Shown here piece after piece: positions 7,842-15,306 of a stretch of DNA of 64,000 nucleotides (positions are counted from its first letter, which is position 1; every line of letters begins with the position of its first letter). The notes beneath the pieces are model-generated. The model made no database searches. It saw only the letters and a program-made list of their open reading frames with translations, and was not told where the DNA came from. This DNA is from Coriobacteriia bacterium (GTDB taxonomy: Bacteria; Actinomycetota; Coriobacteriia; Coriobacteriales; Eggerthellaceae): assembly GCA_030526515.1 (NCBI GenBank), contig JAUNCQ010000001.1, positions 62,001-126,000 of the forward strand, in the 5' to 3' direction. Both the position numbers and the translations under genes were made by a program.

Positions 7842-10709
7842 ATGACGGAAGAGCAGGAGTACCTGTTCGGCCTGGTCAAGGAAATCGACCAGATCTGCAG
7901 GAAGAACGACATCACGTACTACTTCATGGCGGGCACGCTCATCGGCGCCCTGCGGCACGAGGGGTTCCTGCCGTGGGACGACGACGCCGACATCTTCATG
8001 ACCAATGAGGAGTTCGCCAAGTTCGTGAAGGCCTGCGAAACCGACCTGCCGCCCCATCGCGCCCTGCGGGTGCCCGGCCGCGACCTGGACTACACCAACA
8101 ACTTCCCCCGCTACGTGTCCACCCAGACCACGGCCATCCACTCCACCCAGGTGCTGGGGGAGGGCGACGTGTGCGGCGACGTGATCGACATCTTCGTCCT
8201 GGACCCCATTGCCGACGGGCAGGAGGCCATTGACGCCTACACCCACGACCTGATGGTCTACTCCGACGTGCTGTCCGCGTCCGCCTGCTACGCCCGCCGC
8301 TACGGCATTCCCTCCGCTGACGTGGAGGAGGCCCTGCGCCTGGACGCCGAGCGGGGCCGCAAGTACACCTGCGACTACTACGAGTCCCGTCTGGCCAGTT
8401 ACTTCAGCGACCAGGGCCAGAACTTCGCCGCGCGCTGGGGCGGCCTGATCCTGATCTATCCTCGCTGGATGTTCGGGGAAACCATCGAGTGCACCTTCGA
8501 AGGGGAGCGCTTCCTGGCGCCCAGGCACTTCAACGAGTACCTGCGCCAGCACTACGGCGACGAGTGGACCAACCTGCCGCCCCATGCGGAGCGTGTGTCC
8601 CATGACGCCGCCTACTCCCTGCGCATCCCGTACCAGGAGGCGCTGGAGTTCTACCAGCCGCCCTTCGACCACGCGCAGCTGCGGGACCAGATGCAGCAGC
8701 GCTCCGTGGCGGAGTGCGACTACGCCCCCGAGTCCTACCGTCAGGAGGACGCCCACCAGAACGTGGCCGGCTGGGTGGCGCGGCTGGAGTCCCAGCAGCT
8801 CATCGATGCCGACGCCGAAGCTTTCGCCCAGGCCCTGGAGCGCCGCGACGGCGTGGCGCTGCTGCCCTTCGTGGAGGGGCTTATCAAGTGGCAGCTGCAC
8901 CGTGACGTCATCGGCCGCGAGGACTGGCGCGGCGCCTACCGCATGTTCAACCCCTTCCTGGGCAGCGCTTCCGACGAGCAGCGCGCGGCCCTGCTGCTGG
9001 CCCTCATCTGGACCGAGCGCATTGGCTGGGCCCGCCGCATGGTGCAGGTCATCCGCCACAACAACGGCCAGCTGACGGAGCTGGAGGCCGAGGTCGACCG
9101 TATGCTGACCACCTACGCCCAGGCCACGGACCACTATTGGCTGGGCGAAAAGGAGCAGGCCCTGGCCCTGGCGGACCAGCTGCTGGCCCAGTATCCGACC
9201 AACGGCTCCTTCATCAAGCTGCGCATGCGCTGCCTGGCGGAGCTGCGGGGCATCGACGACCCGGCGTTCCTGCAGACCCTGGCCCATGGCGAGTCCGTGC
9301 TGCCCGGTGACGGCGTGTTCATGAAGTACCGGGCCGACGTGCTGGATGCCGCAGGCCAGGCTGACCAGGCCCGCGACCTGTACGAGCATTGCGTGGACTG
9401 CACCAACGACGGCATGGTCCATCTGGACGTGAAGAAGAAGGCGGGCTTCATCCCCACCTGGATCCGGGAGGAGTTCTTCGAGGGCGCGGCGGTGAGCCTG
9501 GGCAACGTGGTGAGCCAGGACGAAGGCGGCGACGATGACGACGAGCCGCTGCAGGTGGAGCCCAATGCCTCGGAGCTGAAGCAGCGCCTGTTCGACCTGT
9601 TGTGCACCCTGGCCAAGGTCTGCGATGACAACGGCATAGAGTACTTCCTGTCCGCCCCGTTGGCCCATGCCCTGGCGCACTTCGGCCAGCTGCCCGGCAA
9701 CTCCAACCGCTACTACCTGCTGCTGAAGGCACCTCAGATGGAGCGCCTGGTGCAGGTGCTGGGGGAGCAGCTGCCGGAGGGCCTGGACTTCGAGTTCATG
9801 ACCAACTCCGACTACCTGGGCGAGCCGACCCTGTACCTGTACGACACCGCTACCACGCTGTATCGCAAGAACGTGCGCTTCCGCCGCAAGCACTGCAGCC
9901 TGTTCGTCATGGCCCGCATGCTCAACAGCGTGTCCTACGCCCGCATGAACACGGCCCACTTCAAGGCGTACCAGACCCGCTGCGGCCTGGACGTGGAGTG
10001 GAAGGACGACCAGGAGGAGCGCGCCCGGGAGTTCCTGCAGCGCCGCGCCGATCACACCGTGCCCCAGCTGGGCCAGGTGCAGTTCAAGGCGCGCCTTGAC
10101 CGCTTCGACGCGGAGTCCCCACGCCTCTATATTGACGCCAGCGGCGGACGAAAGTTCCGCGCCGACGTGTTCGCCGGCATCCAGCGCCTGGAGTTCCAGG
10201 GCCGCAGCCTGAGCGTTCCTGCGGATCTGGATCGCTATACCGCCGGTGCTGCCAAGGTGAATCCTGTCTACCATGACGAGCCGGTGATTCCGGTGGTGGC
10301 GGTCACGTCGCTGACGGTTCCCTGGGCCCAGGTGGCCGCGGGTGCCCAGTTCGACCCGGATCTGCCGGTGCAGCGTCGCAAGCTGCTGCAGGAGCGCGCC
10401 GAGTGGTCGGTGGTGCGCGATCGCTTCGATGCGACCTTCGCCCAGGTGAAGCGCGCCGTGGCCCTGAAGGACCTGAGCCTGGACCTGCTTCCGCTGCAGG
10501 ACCAGGTGGTGGCCGCGTCCCAGGCGGGCGATCATACCCAGGTGCTCCAGCTGCTGAGGGGGTACCGCGCCTTCGCCCGCCAGAACGCCGCGTTCGTTGA
10601 CCTGAACGTCAGCCAGCCCCTGTACGATGCCTTCCTGGCGGCGCTGGCCGCGGTGCCCAACCCGGTGAACGAGCAGATCCTCCAGGACATCCAGGAACGC
10701 AGCGCCTAG
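7842..10709 (+). CDS. Second tandem LicD-family phosphotransferase
   Basis: 955 residues, paralogous along its length to the protein at 4014-6998. The N-terminal LicD domain carries WDDDADI (W45) and DVIDIFVLDPIADG. A TPR-like middle (about 415-545, with repeated A..LA..LL...P pattern) is followed by a degenerate LicD-like copy (about 580-700: LFDLLCTLAKVCDDNGIEYFLS), in which the DDD motif is not recognisable. It probably transfers a CDP-activated group to an envelope glycan. The Shine-Dalgarno is AAGGAGA. Its stop codon overlaps the stop of the convergent regulator gene inside the palindrome CCTAGG, so no separate terminator fits between them. Confidence 0.8.
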   Translation: MTEEQEYLFGLVKEIDQICRKNDITYYFMAGTLIGALRHEGFLPWDDDADIFMTNEEFAKFVKACETDLPPHRALRVPGRDLDYTNNFPRYVSTQTTAIHSTQVLGEGDVCGDVIDIFVLDPIADGQEAIDAYTHDLMVYSDVLSASACYARRYGIPSADVEEALRLDAERGRKYTCDYYESRLASYFSDQGQNFAARWGGLILIYPRWMFGETIECTFEGERFLAPRHFNEYLRQHYGDEWTNLPPHAERVSHDAAYSLRIPYQEALEFYQPPFDHAQLRDQMQQRSVAECDYAPESYRQEDAHQNVAGWVARLESQQLIDADAEAFAQALERRDGVALLPFVEGLIKWQLHRDVIGREDWRGAYRMFNPFLGSASDEQRAALLLALIWTERIGWARRMVQVIRHNNGQLTELEAEVDRMLTTYAQATDHYWLGEKEQALALADQLLAQYPTNGSFIKLRMRCLAELRGIDDPAFLQTLAHGESVLPGDGVFMKYRADVLDAAGQADQARDLYEHCVDCTNDGMVHLDVKKKAGFIPTWIREEFFEGAAVSLGNVVSQDEGGDDDDEPLQVEPNASELKQRLFDLLCTLAKVCDDNGIEYFLSAPLAHALAHFGQLPGNSNRYYLLLKAPQMERLVQVLGEQLPEGLDFEFMTNSDYLGEPTLYLYDTATTLYRKNVRFRRKHCSLFVMARMLNSVSYARMNTAHFKAYQTRCGLDVEWKDDQEERAREFLQRRADHTVPQLGQVQFKARLDRFDAESPRLYIDASGGRKFRADVFAGIQRLEFQGRSLSVPADLDRYTAGAAKVNPVYHDEPVIPVVAVTSLTVPWAQVAAGAQFDPDLPVQRRKLLQERAEWSVVRDRFDATFAQVKRAVALKDLSLDLLPLQDQVVAASQAGDHTQVLQLLRGYRAFARQNAAFVDLNVSQPLYDAFLAALAAVPNPVNEQILQDIQERSA

Positions 10710-11692
10710 GAGTTGCGGCGGAGGAGGGCGGTCACCACGTCGATGTCCTCCTGGCGCACCACCTTCATGTTGTTGTGCCCGCACTCCAGCAGGTTAAGCT
10801 GGTGCCCCATGTGCAGCCGCATGATGGCGCAGGTGGTCAGCTCCATGAGCTCCGGCCGGCCCTCGGCCTCCTGCAGTGCGTCCGCCAGCACGGATATGCG
10901 GTAGGCGTCGGGGGTCTGCAGGGCGTACGTGCGGTTGCGGTCTACGAAGTCCAGGCGATCGTCGGTGCGGAGCACCTGCGCGTAGTCCTTCATGGGGGAG
11001 CACAGGGTGGCGCTGCCCTTGTCCACGCACATCTGGATGAGCTTCGATATGTCCTCCTGGGTCACCAGCGGGCGGGTGGACTCCTGCAGTATCACCAGGT
11101 CCTCCGGGGCGCAGCGCAGCCGCACCTGGGCCAGGCCGTTTCGGGCGGACAGGACGCCGGTTTCGCCCGCGGGGACTATGGCCACCAGCTTGGACAGGCC
11201 CGACTGCTTCACGTAGGCGGTCAGGATGTCGATCCAGGCCCGCAGGCAGACCACGTAGATCTGGTCTACCGCGGGGTGGCGCTGGTAGGCCTCCAGACAG
11301 TACATGATGACCGGCTTGCCCATGACGTTGATGAACTGGTTGGGCACGTTCTGCATGTTGCGGGTGGACTGGCCGCCCGCCAGGATCACCGCCGCCACCC
11401 GGGGGCGGCTTCCGTCCAGGCTCGCCAGGCTGGCGCCGCCGTTGATGCCGCCGACCGCGCTTCGAGTTGCGTCCTCCCAACGAGGGGCAGGCGCCTGGTC
11501 CGAGCACAGGGCGTCCACGGTGGTGTCCAGCACCCGGGCCAGCTGCTCCAGCTTGCGGGTAGGGGGCAGGGAATCACCTGACTCGATCTTGGCGATTGAC
11601 GACCGGGTGCGGTACCCCAGGGCGGTTGCCAGCTCCTGCTGGGACAGGCCCAATTCCAGCCGCCGGCGCTTGATGTTCTGCGGAAGTCCCAT
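10706..11692 (-). CDS. XRE-type regulator fused to a cytidylyltransferase-like domain
   Basis: 328 residues. An N-terminal XRE/Cro helix-turn-helix (about 5-63: RRLELGLSQQELATALGY...SSIAKIESGD) is joined by a short linker to a full IspD/TarI-like domain (about 99-325). The domain keeps the glycine loop (ILAGGQSTR) and a QESTRP motif (203-208, matching HDA.RP with Glu for Asp). The key Lys of PKQ is Asn (PNQF, N118), so catalysis is doubtful and ligand sensing is likely. I chose the ATG at 11692 because GGAG lies six bases upstream and because the paralogue at 28097-29050 starts at the same point. It is divergent from the cytidylyltransferase at 11919, with palindromic sites in between. Confidence 0.8.
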   Translation of the reverse strand: MGLPQNIKRRRLELGLSQQELATALGYRTRSSIAKIESGDSLPPTRKLEQLARVLDTTVDALCSDQAPAPRWEDATRSAVGGINGGASLASLDGSRPRVAAVILAGGQSTRNMQNVPNQFINVMGKPVIMYCLEAYQRHPAVDQIYVVCLRAWIDILTAYVKQSGLSKLVAIVPAGETGVLSARNGLAQVRLRCAPEDLVILQESTRPLVTQEDISKLIQMCVDKGSATLCSPMKDYAQVLRTDDRLDFVDRNRTYALQTPDAYRISVLADALQEAEGRPELMELTTCAIMRLHMGHQLNLLECGHNNMKVVRQEDIDVVTALLRRNS

Positions 11693-11715
11693 GAGAAGCT
11701 CCATTTGGTGAATCT

Positions 11716-11735
11716 GATTCAACAATCGTTGAATC
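11716..11735. promoter_or_regulatory. Palindromic operator candidate for the XRE-cytidylyltransferase regulator
   Basis: Perfect inverted repeat GATTCAAC-AATC-GTTGAATC, 24-43 bases upstream of the regulator start. Related half-sites lie nearby: GGTGAATC at 11708-11715, GATTCAAC at 11816-11823 and GGTGAATG at 11837-11844. The last falls where the -35 box of the rightward gene should be. This layout fits autoregulation plus control of 11919. Confidence 0.6.
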
Positions 11736-11859
11736 TCATGTTAACGGTTTGTAATGCGCTTTAGGACGAAAGCCAAGGTAAAGCCGCAAATTAGCGAATC
11801 TTTCGCCCAAATGCAGATTCAACATTTGCCACGAATGGTGAATGCGGGGGAATCACTGG

Positions 11860-11865
11860 TATAAC
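11860..11865 (+). promoter_or_regulatory. -10 box (TATAAC) for the cytidylyltransferase-kinase-channel operon
   Basis: TATAAC lies 54 bases before the GTG start at 11919. The -35 position has no TTGACA-like sequence but coincides with the half-site GGTGAATG, so activation or repression by the neighbouring XRE protein is plausible. Confidence 0.4.
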
Positions 11866-11918
11866 TACCGTGGCCCAAGGAAGCGGGCCGACCGATCTTA
11901 TGAAAGGAGTGGCTCGCG

Positions 11919-12653
11919 GTGAACGTGGCCCTTGTCCTTGCTGGTGGCGTAGGCGCCCGCGTGGGTGCGAACGTGCCGAAGCAGTACATCGAGGTACTGG
12001 GAAAGCCCATCATCATCCATACCCTGGAAAAGTTCCAGGAGTCCCCGGAAATCGACGCCATCGAGGTGGTCTGCGCTCCCGAGTGGCATGACCACGTGGT
12101 CGCGCTGGGGGAGCAGTGGGGCATCACGAAGCTGCGCTGGGTCGTGGACGGCGGTAGCATCTGCCAGGAGTCCATCCGCAACGGCCTCTTTGCCCTGGAG
12201 GGCAAGATTGACCCCCAGGACCTGGTCATGGTGCACATGAGCGTGAGCCCGCTGATCAACCAGGAAACCATCCACAACGCGCTGGCGGTGGCGGCTGAGA
12301 AGGGCAACTCCTTCGCCGACACGCCCATCGTGTTCTGCATGGCCAAGAAGACCGGCCCCGGCTACTGCGACGAAAACGCCTACAAGGAGCATTACGTGCA
12401 GCTGAACATGCCCTGGACCATGGGCTTTGGCGACTACCTTTCCCTGTACCAGGAGGCGTACGAAAAGGGCATCGGCACCGACCTGATCAGCTACACCCCC
12501 AGCCTCATGTTCGACCTGGGGCACCGGGTGTACACCTTCCCCGACAACGAGGCCAACAAGCAGAAGATCGCCTACAAGGCCGACCTTGACTTCTTCGAGG
12601 GCTACCTGCTGGTCCAGGAGCGCAAGCGCGCACAGCAGGACGAAAACCAGTAA
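11919..12653 (+). CDS. IspD/TarI-like cytidylyltransferase heading a polyol-activation operon
   Basis: 244 residues with an intact CTP loop (LAGGVGARVGANVPKQY). The metal motif HDA.RP is replaced by HMSVSP (residues 106-111). The GTG start has AAAGGAG nine bases upstream. It is followed at 43 bases by an FGGY kinase and then by a MIP-type channel, which suggests uptake of a small polyol, phosphorylation, and activation to a CDP-polyol for polymer synthesis. The chemistry is inferred from family and order. The lost Asp/Arg leaves open that it acts on an unusual substrate or is inactive. It is about as long as, and paralogous to, the protein at 7008-7733. Confidence 0.75.
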   Translation: MNVALVLAGGVGARVGANVPKQYIEVLGKPIIIHTLEKFQESPEIDAIEVVCAPEWHDHVVALGEQWGITKLRWVVDGGSICQESIRNGLFALEGKIDPQDLVMVHMSVSPLINQETIHNALAVAAEKGNSFADTPIVFCMAKKTGPGYCDENAYKEHYVQLNMPWTMGFGDYLSLYQEAYEKGIGTDLISYTPSLMFDLGHRVYTFPDNEANKQKIAYKADLDFFEGYLLVQERKRAQQDENQ

Positions 12654-12695
12654 ACGCACGATTTGACTGACCGCAACTACAGAGAGGAACGAATC

Positions 12696-14261
12696 GTGAG
12701 CAAGTACATCGCAAGCATCGACGCCGGCACCATGGGCGTGCGCTGCGCCATCTTCGACTTCCAGGGCAACCAGGTGGCCGGGGACTACTACGAGACCCCG
12801 ACGGTCTATCCGAAGCCGGGCTGGGTGGAGCAGGACGCCAATGACATCGTGCACCTGGCCTACAAGGCCGTGCGCGGCGCCATCACCACCGGCGGCATCG
12901 ACGCTGCGGAGATCGCGGGCCTGTCCTTCACCAACCAGCGCACCACCATGGTGCCCATTGACGAGGACGGCAACTTCCTGACCAACATGCTGCTGTGGCA
13001 GGACCTGCGCGGCGCCGAGATCTTCGACTGGGCCCGCGAGCGCCTGGCCGAGCACGGCATGACCGAGATGGACCTGTACAACCGCTGCGGCCATCCGCTG
13101 GGCGCCGTGCAGTGCGGCACCCGCGCCTTCTGGCTGAAGGAGAAGATGCCGGAGGTCTACGCCAAGACCTACAAGATGCTGACTCCCCACGCCATCCTGG
13201 CCCATGCCTTCGGCGCGCCGGGCTACCCGGAGGAAAACTCCGACAACAACTGGTGGCTGGTGACCAAGTGCGACAGCTTCGAGTTCGACCCCGAGCTGTG
13301 CGAAATCTTCGGCATGGACATTGACAAGTACCCGGAGAGCTTTGCCCCCGGCACCCGCATCGGCGAGGTGACCCCCGAGGTGGCGGCCAAGACCGGCCTG
13401 GTGGCTGGCACCCCGCTGTTCGTGGGCTCCGGCGACCAGCAGTGCGGCGCCGCCGGCGTGGGCAACTCCGGCGAGCTCGGCCTGGGCAGCGTGTGCCTGG
13501 GCACCGCCGGCCTGTGCATCGGCTACTCCGCCACCCCGGTCCGCGACCCCAACGGCAAGTGCCATGTGCTGGGCCACCCCTCCGGCGGCTACACCATGGA
13601 GGGCCACGCATCCGCTGCGGCCTCTTCCTTCCGCTGGCTGCGCAATGCCATCTCCCAGCTGGAGATGACCACCGCGGACCTGTCCGGCATCGACGTGTAC
13701 GACATCATGACCGCCACCGCCGCCCAGAGCCCGGTGGGCGCCAAGGGCACCGTGTTCCTGCCCTGGCTGGCCGGCGCTGCCTGCCCCCACTACGACGAAA
13801 ACGCCCGCGGTGCCCTGATCGGCATGACCCTGGGCACCACCAAGGGCGACATGCTGCGGGCTGCCATGGAGGGCATCTGCTTCGAGATGCGCGAGATGCT
13901 GACCGCCCTGAAGGCCGCCGGCTTCAGCGACTTCGAGCGCCTGCGCGTCACCGGCGGTGCCGCCCACTCCCATCTGTGGAACCAGATCCAGGCCAACATC
14001 TACGGCTGCCGTGTGGAGACCGTCGAGGTCGGTGAGGCAACCGCCCTGGGCGCTGCCATGATCGCAGCCGTGGGCGCCGGCGTGTACAAGGACCTGGCCG
14101 AGGCATCTGCCAACATGGTCCACGTGAAGGACGTCTACGACCCCGACCCGGAGACCATGGCCAAGTACGATCAGGTATTCGAGGTGTGGCAGTCCTGCTA
14201 CGAGGGCCTGGCCAAGGAAGCCTACCCGAAGATCTGCGCCTTCCAGGCGGATCAGGCGTAG
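12696..14261 (+). CDS. FGGY-family polyol/sugar kinase (glycerol kinase-like)
   Basis: 521 residues, typical for FGGY kinases. The N-terminal phosphate-binding segment reads IDAGTMGVRCAIFD. YPKPGWVEQD and TNQRTT resemble glycerol kinase, but the DAGT motif and the GSGDQQCGAAGVG loop are closer to xylulokinase-like members. The C-terminal ATP-binding part shows VTGGAAHS..W.QIQANI. It phosphorylates a polyol or sugar; glycerol, erythritol, ribitol or arabitol are all possible. I prefer the GTG at 12696, preceded by AGAGAGGA at seven bases, over an in-frame ATG-less extension upstream. It lies between a cytidylyltransferase and a MIP channel, which suggests its product feeds CDP-polyol synthesis. 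Confidence 0.8.
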   Translation: MSKYIASIDAGTMGVRCAIFDFQGNQVAGDYYETPTVYPKPGWVEQDANDIVHLAYKAVRGAITTGGIDAAEIAGLSFTNQRTTMVPIDEDGNFLTNMLLWQDLRGAEIFDWARERLAEHGMTEMDLYNRCGHPLGAVQCGTRAFWLKEKMPEVYAKTYKMLTPHAILAHAFGAPGYPEENSDNNWWLVTKCDSFEFDPELCEIFGMDIDKYPESFAPGTRIGEVTPEVAAKTGLVAGTPLFVGSGDQQCGAAGVGNSGELGLGSVCLGTAGLCIGYSATPVRDPNGKCHVLGHPSGGYTMEGHASAAASSFRWLRNAISQLEMTTADLSGIDVYDIMTATAAQSPVGAKGTVFLPWLAGAACPHYDENARGALIGMTLGTTKGDMLRAAMEGICFEMREMLTALKAAGFSDFERLRVTGGAAHSHLWNQIQANIYGCRVETVEVGEATALGAAMIAAVGAGVYKDLAEASANMVHVKDVYDPDPETMAKYDQVFEVWQSCYEGLAKEAYPKICAFQADQA

Positions 14262-14286
14262 GGCCCGAGCAAGCATCTTCCGCTCA

Positions 14287-14325
14287 GGACGAAAGGGAAG
14301 GCCGGGGAGGGCCTCCCTTTCGCCC
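14287..14325. terminator. Hairpin between kinase and channel genes
   Basis: The left arm GGACGAAAGGGAAGGCC pairs with GGCCTCCCTTTCGCCC with one bulged A, giving a long GC-rich stem. No T run follows, so it may be a partial terminator or an mRNA processing/stability element. Its arms are one GGACGAAA variant and one GGGCGAAA copy of the dispersed word. Confidence 0.5.
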
Positions 14326-14435
14326 CCTGCTGAAAGAGCGTTGCCAGCTATTCCGATTTCGGGAGGGGAGCGTGTCCTGGGAGGGCCGCGTCCCGTTCCG
14401 CGGACGATACCAACTACTGTAGAAAAGGAAGAGAA

Positions 14436-15149
14436 ATGACACCGTATATCTGTGAGTTCCTGGGAACCATGATCCTGATCATGCTGGGTGACGGCGTGGT
14501 CTGCAACGTGAACCTGAAGAAGTCCAACATGTTCGGCGGCGGCGTGGTCGTGATCACCCTGGCCTGGGGCCTGGCCGTCCTGCTGCCGGCCTTCATCTTC
14601 GGCGCTGCATCCGGCGCCCACTTCAACCCGGCGCTGACCCTGGCCCTGGCCGTTGACGGCAGCTTCGCCTGGGACATGGTCCCCGGCTACATCGTGGCCC
14701 AGTTCGCCGGCGCCTTCGTGGGCGGCTGCATCGTGTGGGGCATGTACAAGCTGCACCTGGACGCCGAGGAGAACGTGGACATGAAGCGCGGCGTGTTCTG
14801 CACCGCCCCGTCCATCCGCAACATCCCCATGAACATCTTCGCCGAGGCCGTGGGCACCTTCATGCTGGTGTTCGCCATCAAGGGCATCGGCCAGGTGACC
14901 GGCATCGCCGGCGGCCTGAACTACCTGCTGGTGTTCGCCATCATCGTGTCCGTGGGCATGTCCTTCGGCGGCCTGACCGGCTACGCCATCAACCCCGCCC
15001 GTGACCTGGGCCCGCGCCTGGCCCACACCCTGCTGCCCATCAAGGGCAAGGGCTCCAGCGACTGGGCCTACGCCGTGGTTCCGCTGGTCGGCCCCATCGT
15101 GGGCGCCCTGGTCGCCGTGCTGCTGTACGGCGCCGTGTTCCCGGCATAG
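14436..15149 (+). CDS. MIP-family channel (glycerol/polyol facilitator, GlpF-like)
   Basis: 237 residues with six predicted membrane segments and both half-helix motifs: HFNPALTLA in the first half and INPARDLGPR in the second. The Asp after the second NPA-R is the glycerol-facilitator signature rather than the water-channel type. It passes small polyols through the cytoplasmic membrane. The start ATG has AAGGAAG upstream. It probably supplies the substrate of the FGGY kinase just upstream. The 174 base gap between them contains a stable hairpin, so channel expression may be lower than kinase expression or separately driven. Confidence 0.88.
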   Translation: MTPYICEFLGTMILIMLGDGVVCNVNLKKSNMFGGGVVVITLAWGLAVLLPAFIFGAASGAHFNPALTLALAVDGSFAWDMVPGYIVAQFAGAFVGGCIVWGMYKLHLDAEENVDMKRGVFCTAPSIRNIPMNIFAEAVGTFMLVFAIKGIGQVTGIAGGLNYLLVFAIIVSVGMSFGGLTGYAINPARDLGPRLAHTLLPIKGKGSSDWAYAVVPLVGPIVGALVAVLLYGAVFPA

Positions 15150-15175
15150 CCGTCGGACGACGCATCGAGCTTTCA

Positions 15176-15203
15176 GGGGCTGCTACGGCGGCCCCTTTTT
15201 CTT
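15176..15203 (+). terminator. Intrinsic terminator after the channel gene
   Basis: GGGGCTGC-TACG-GCGGCCCC followed by TTTTTCTTT. It is immediately followed by GGGCGAAAGCCC (15205-15216), one copy of the dispersed word, which could itself fold as a small GAAA tetraloop hairpin. Confidence 0.8.
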
Positions 15204-15263
15204 TGGGCGAAAGCCCCCGTAGCCAGCGTGCAGGCGTGACCGCGGGGACTTTGTCCGCTATCC

Positions 15264-15269
15264 TATATT
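15264..15269 (+). promoter_or_regulatory. Possible -10 box (TATATT)
   Basis: TATATT lies 37 bases before the ATG at 15307, after a terminator. No clear -35 box is visible. Confidence 0.25.
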
Positions 15270-15306
15270 GGTTAAGCACTTGCAACTTTCGACCCGAAGG
15301 CCTGCC

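Noticed and set aside
3567-10784. Very long open frame on the minus strand across the LicD and cytidylyltransferase genes
   Set aside because: It is antisense to several well-supported genes. High GC with strong third-position bias keeps the opposite strand open. Its translation is low-complexity and matches nothing I recognise.
7008-12653. Calling the stand-alone IspD-like genes ispD (isoprenoid pathway)
   Set aside because: Two paralogues lie in a polymer locus beside LicD and a polyol kinase, and the metal motif is changed. A polymer role is more likely.
11898-15026. Long minus-strand open frame opposite the polyol operon
   Set aside because: Same antisense effect; the plus-strand genes carry clear family motifs.
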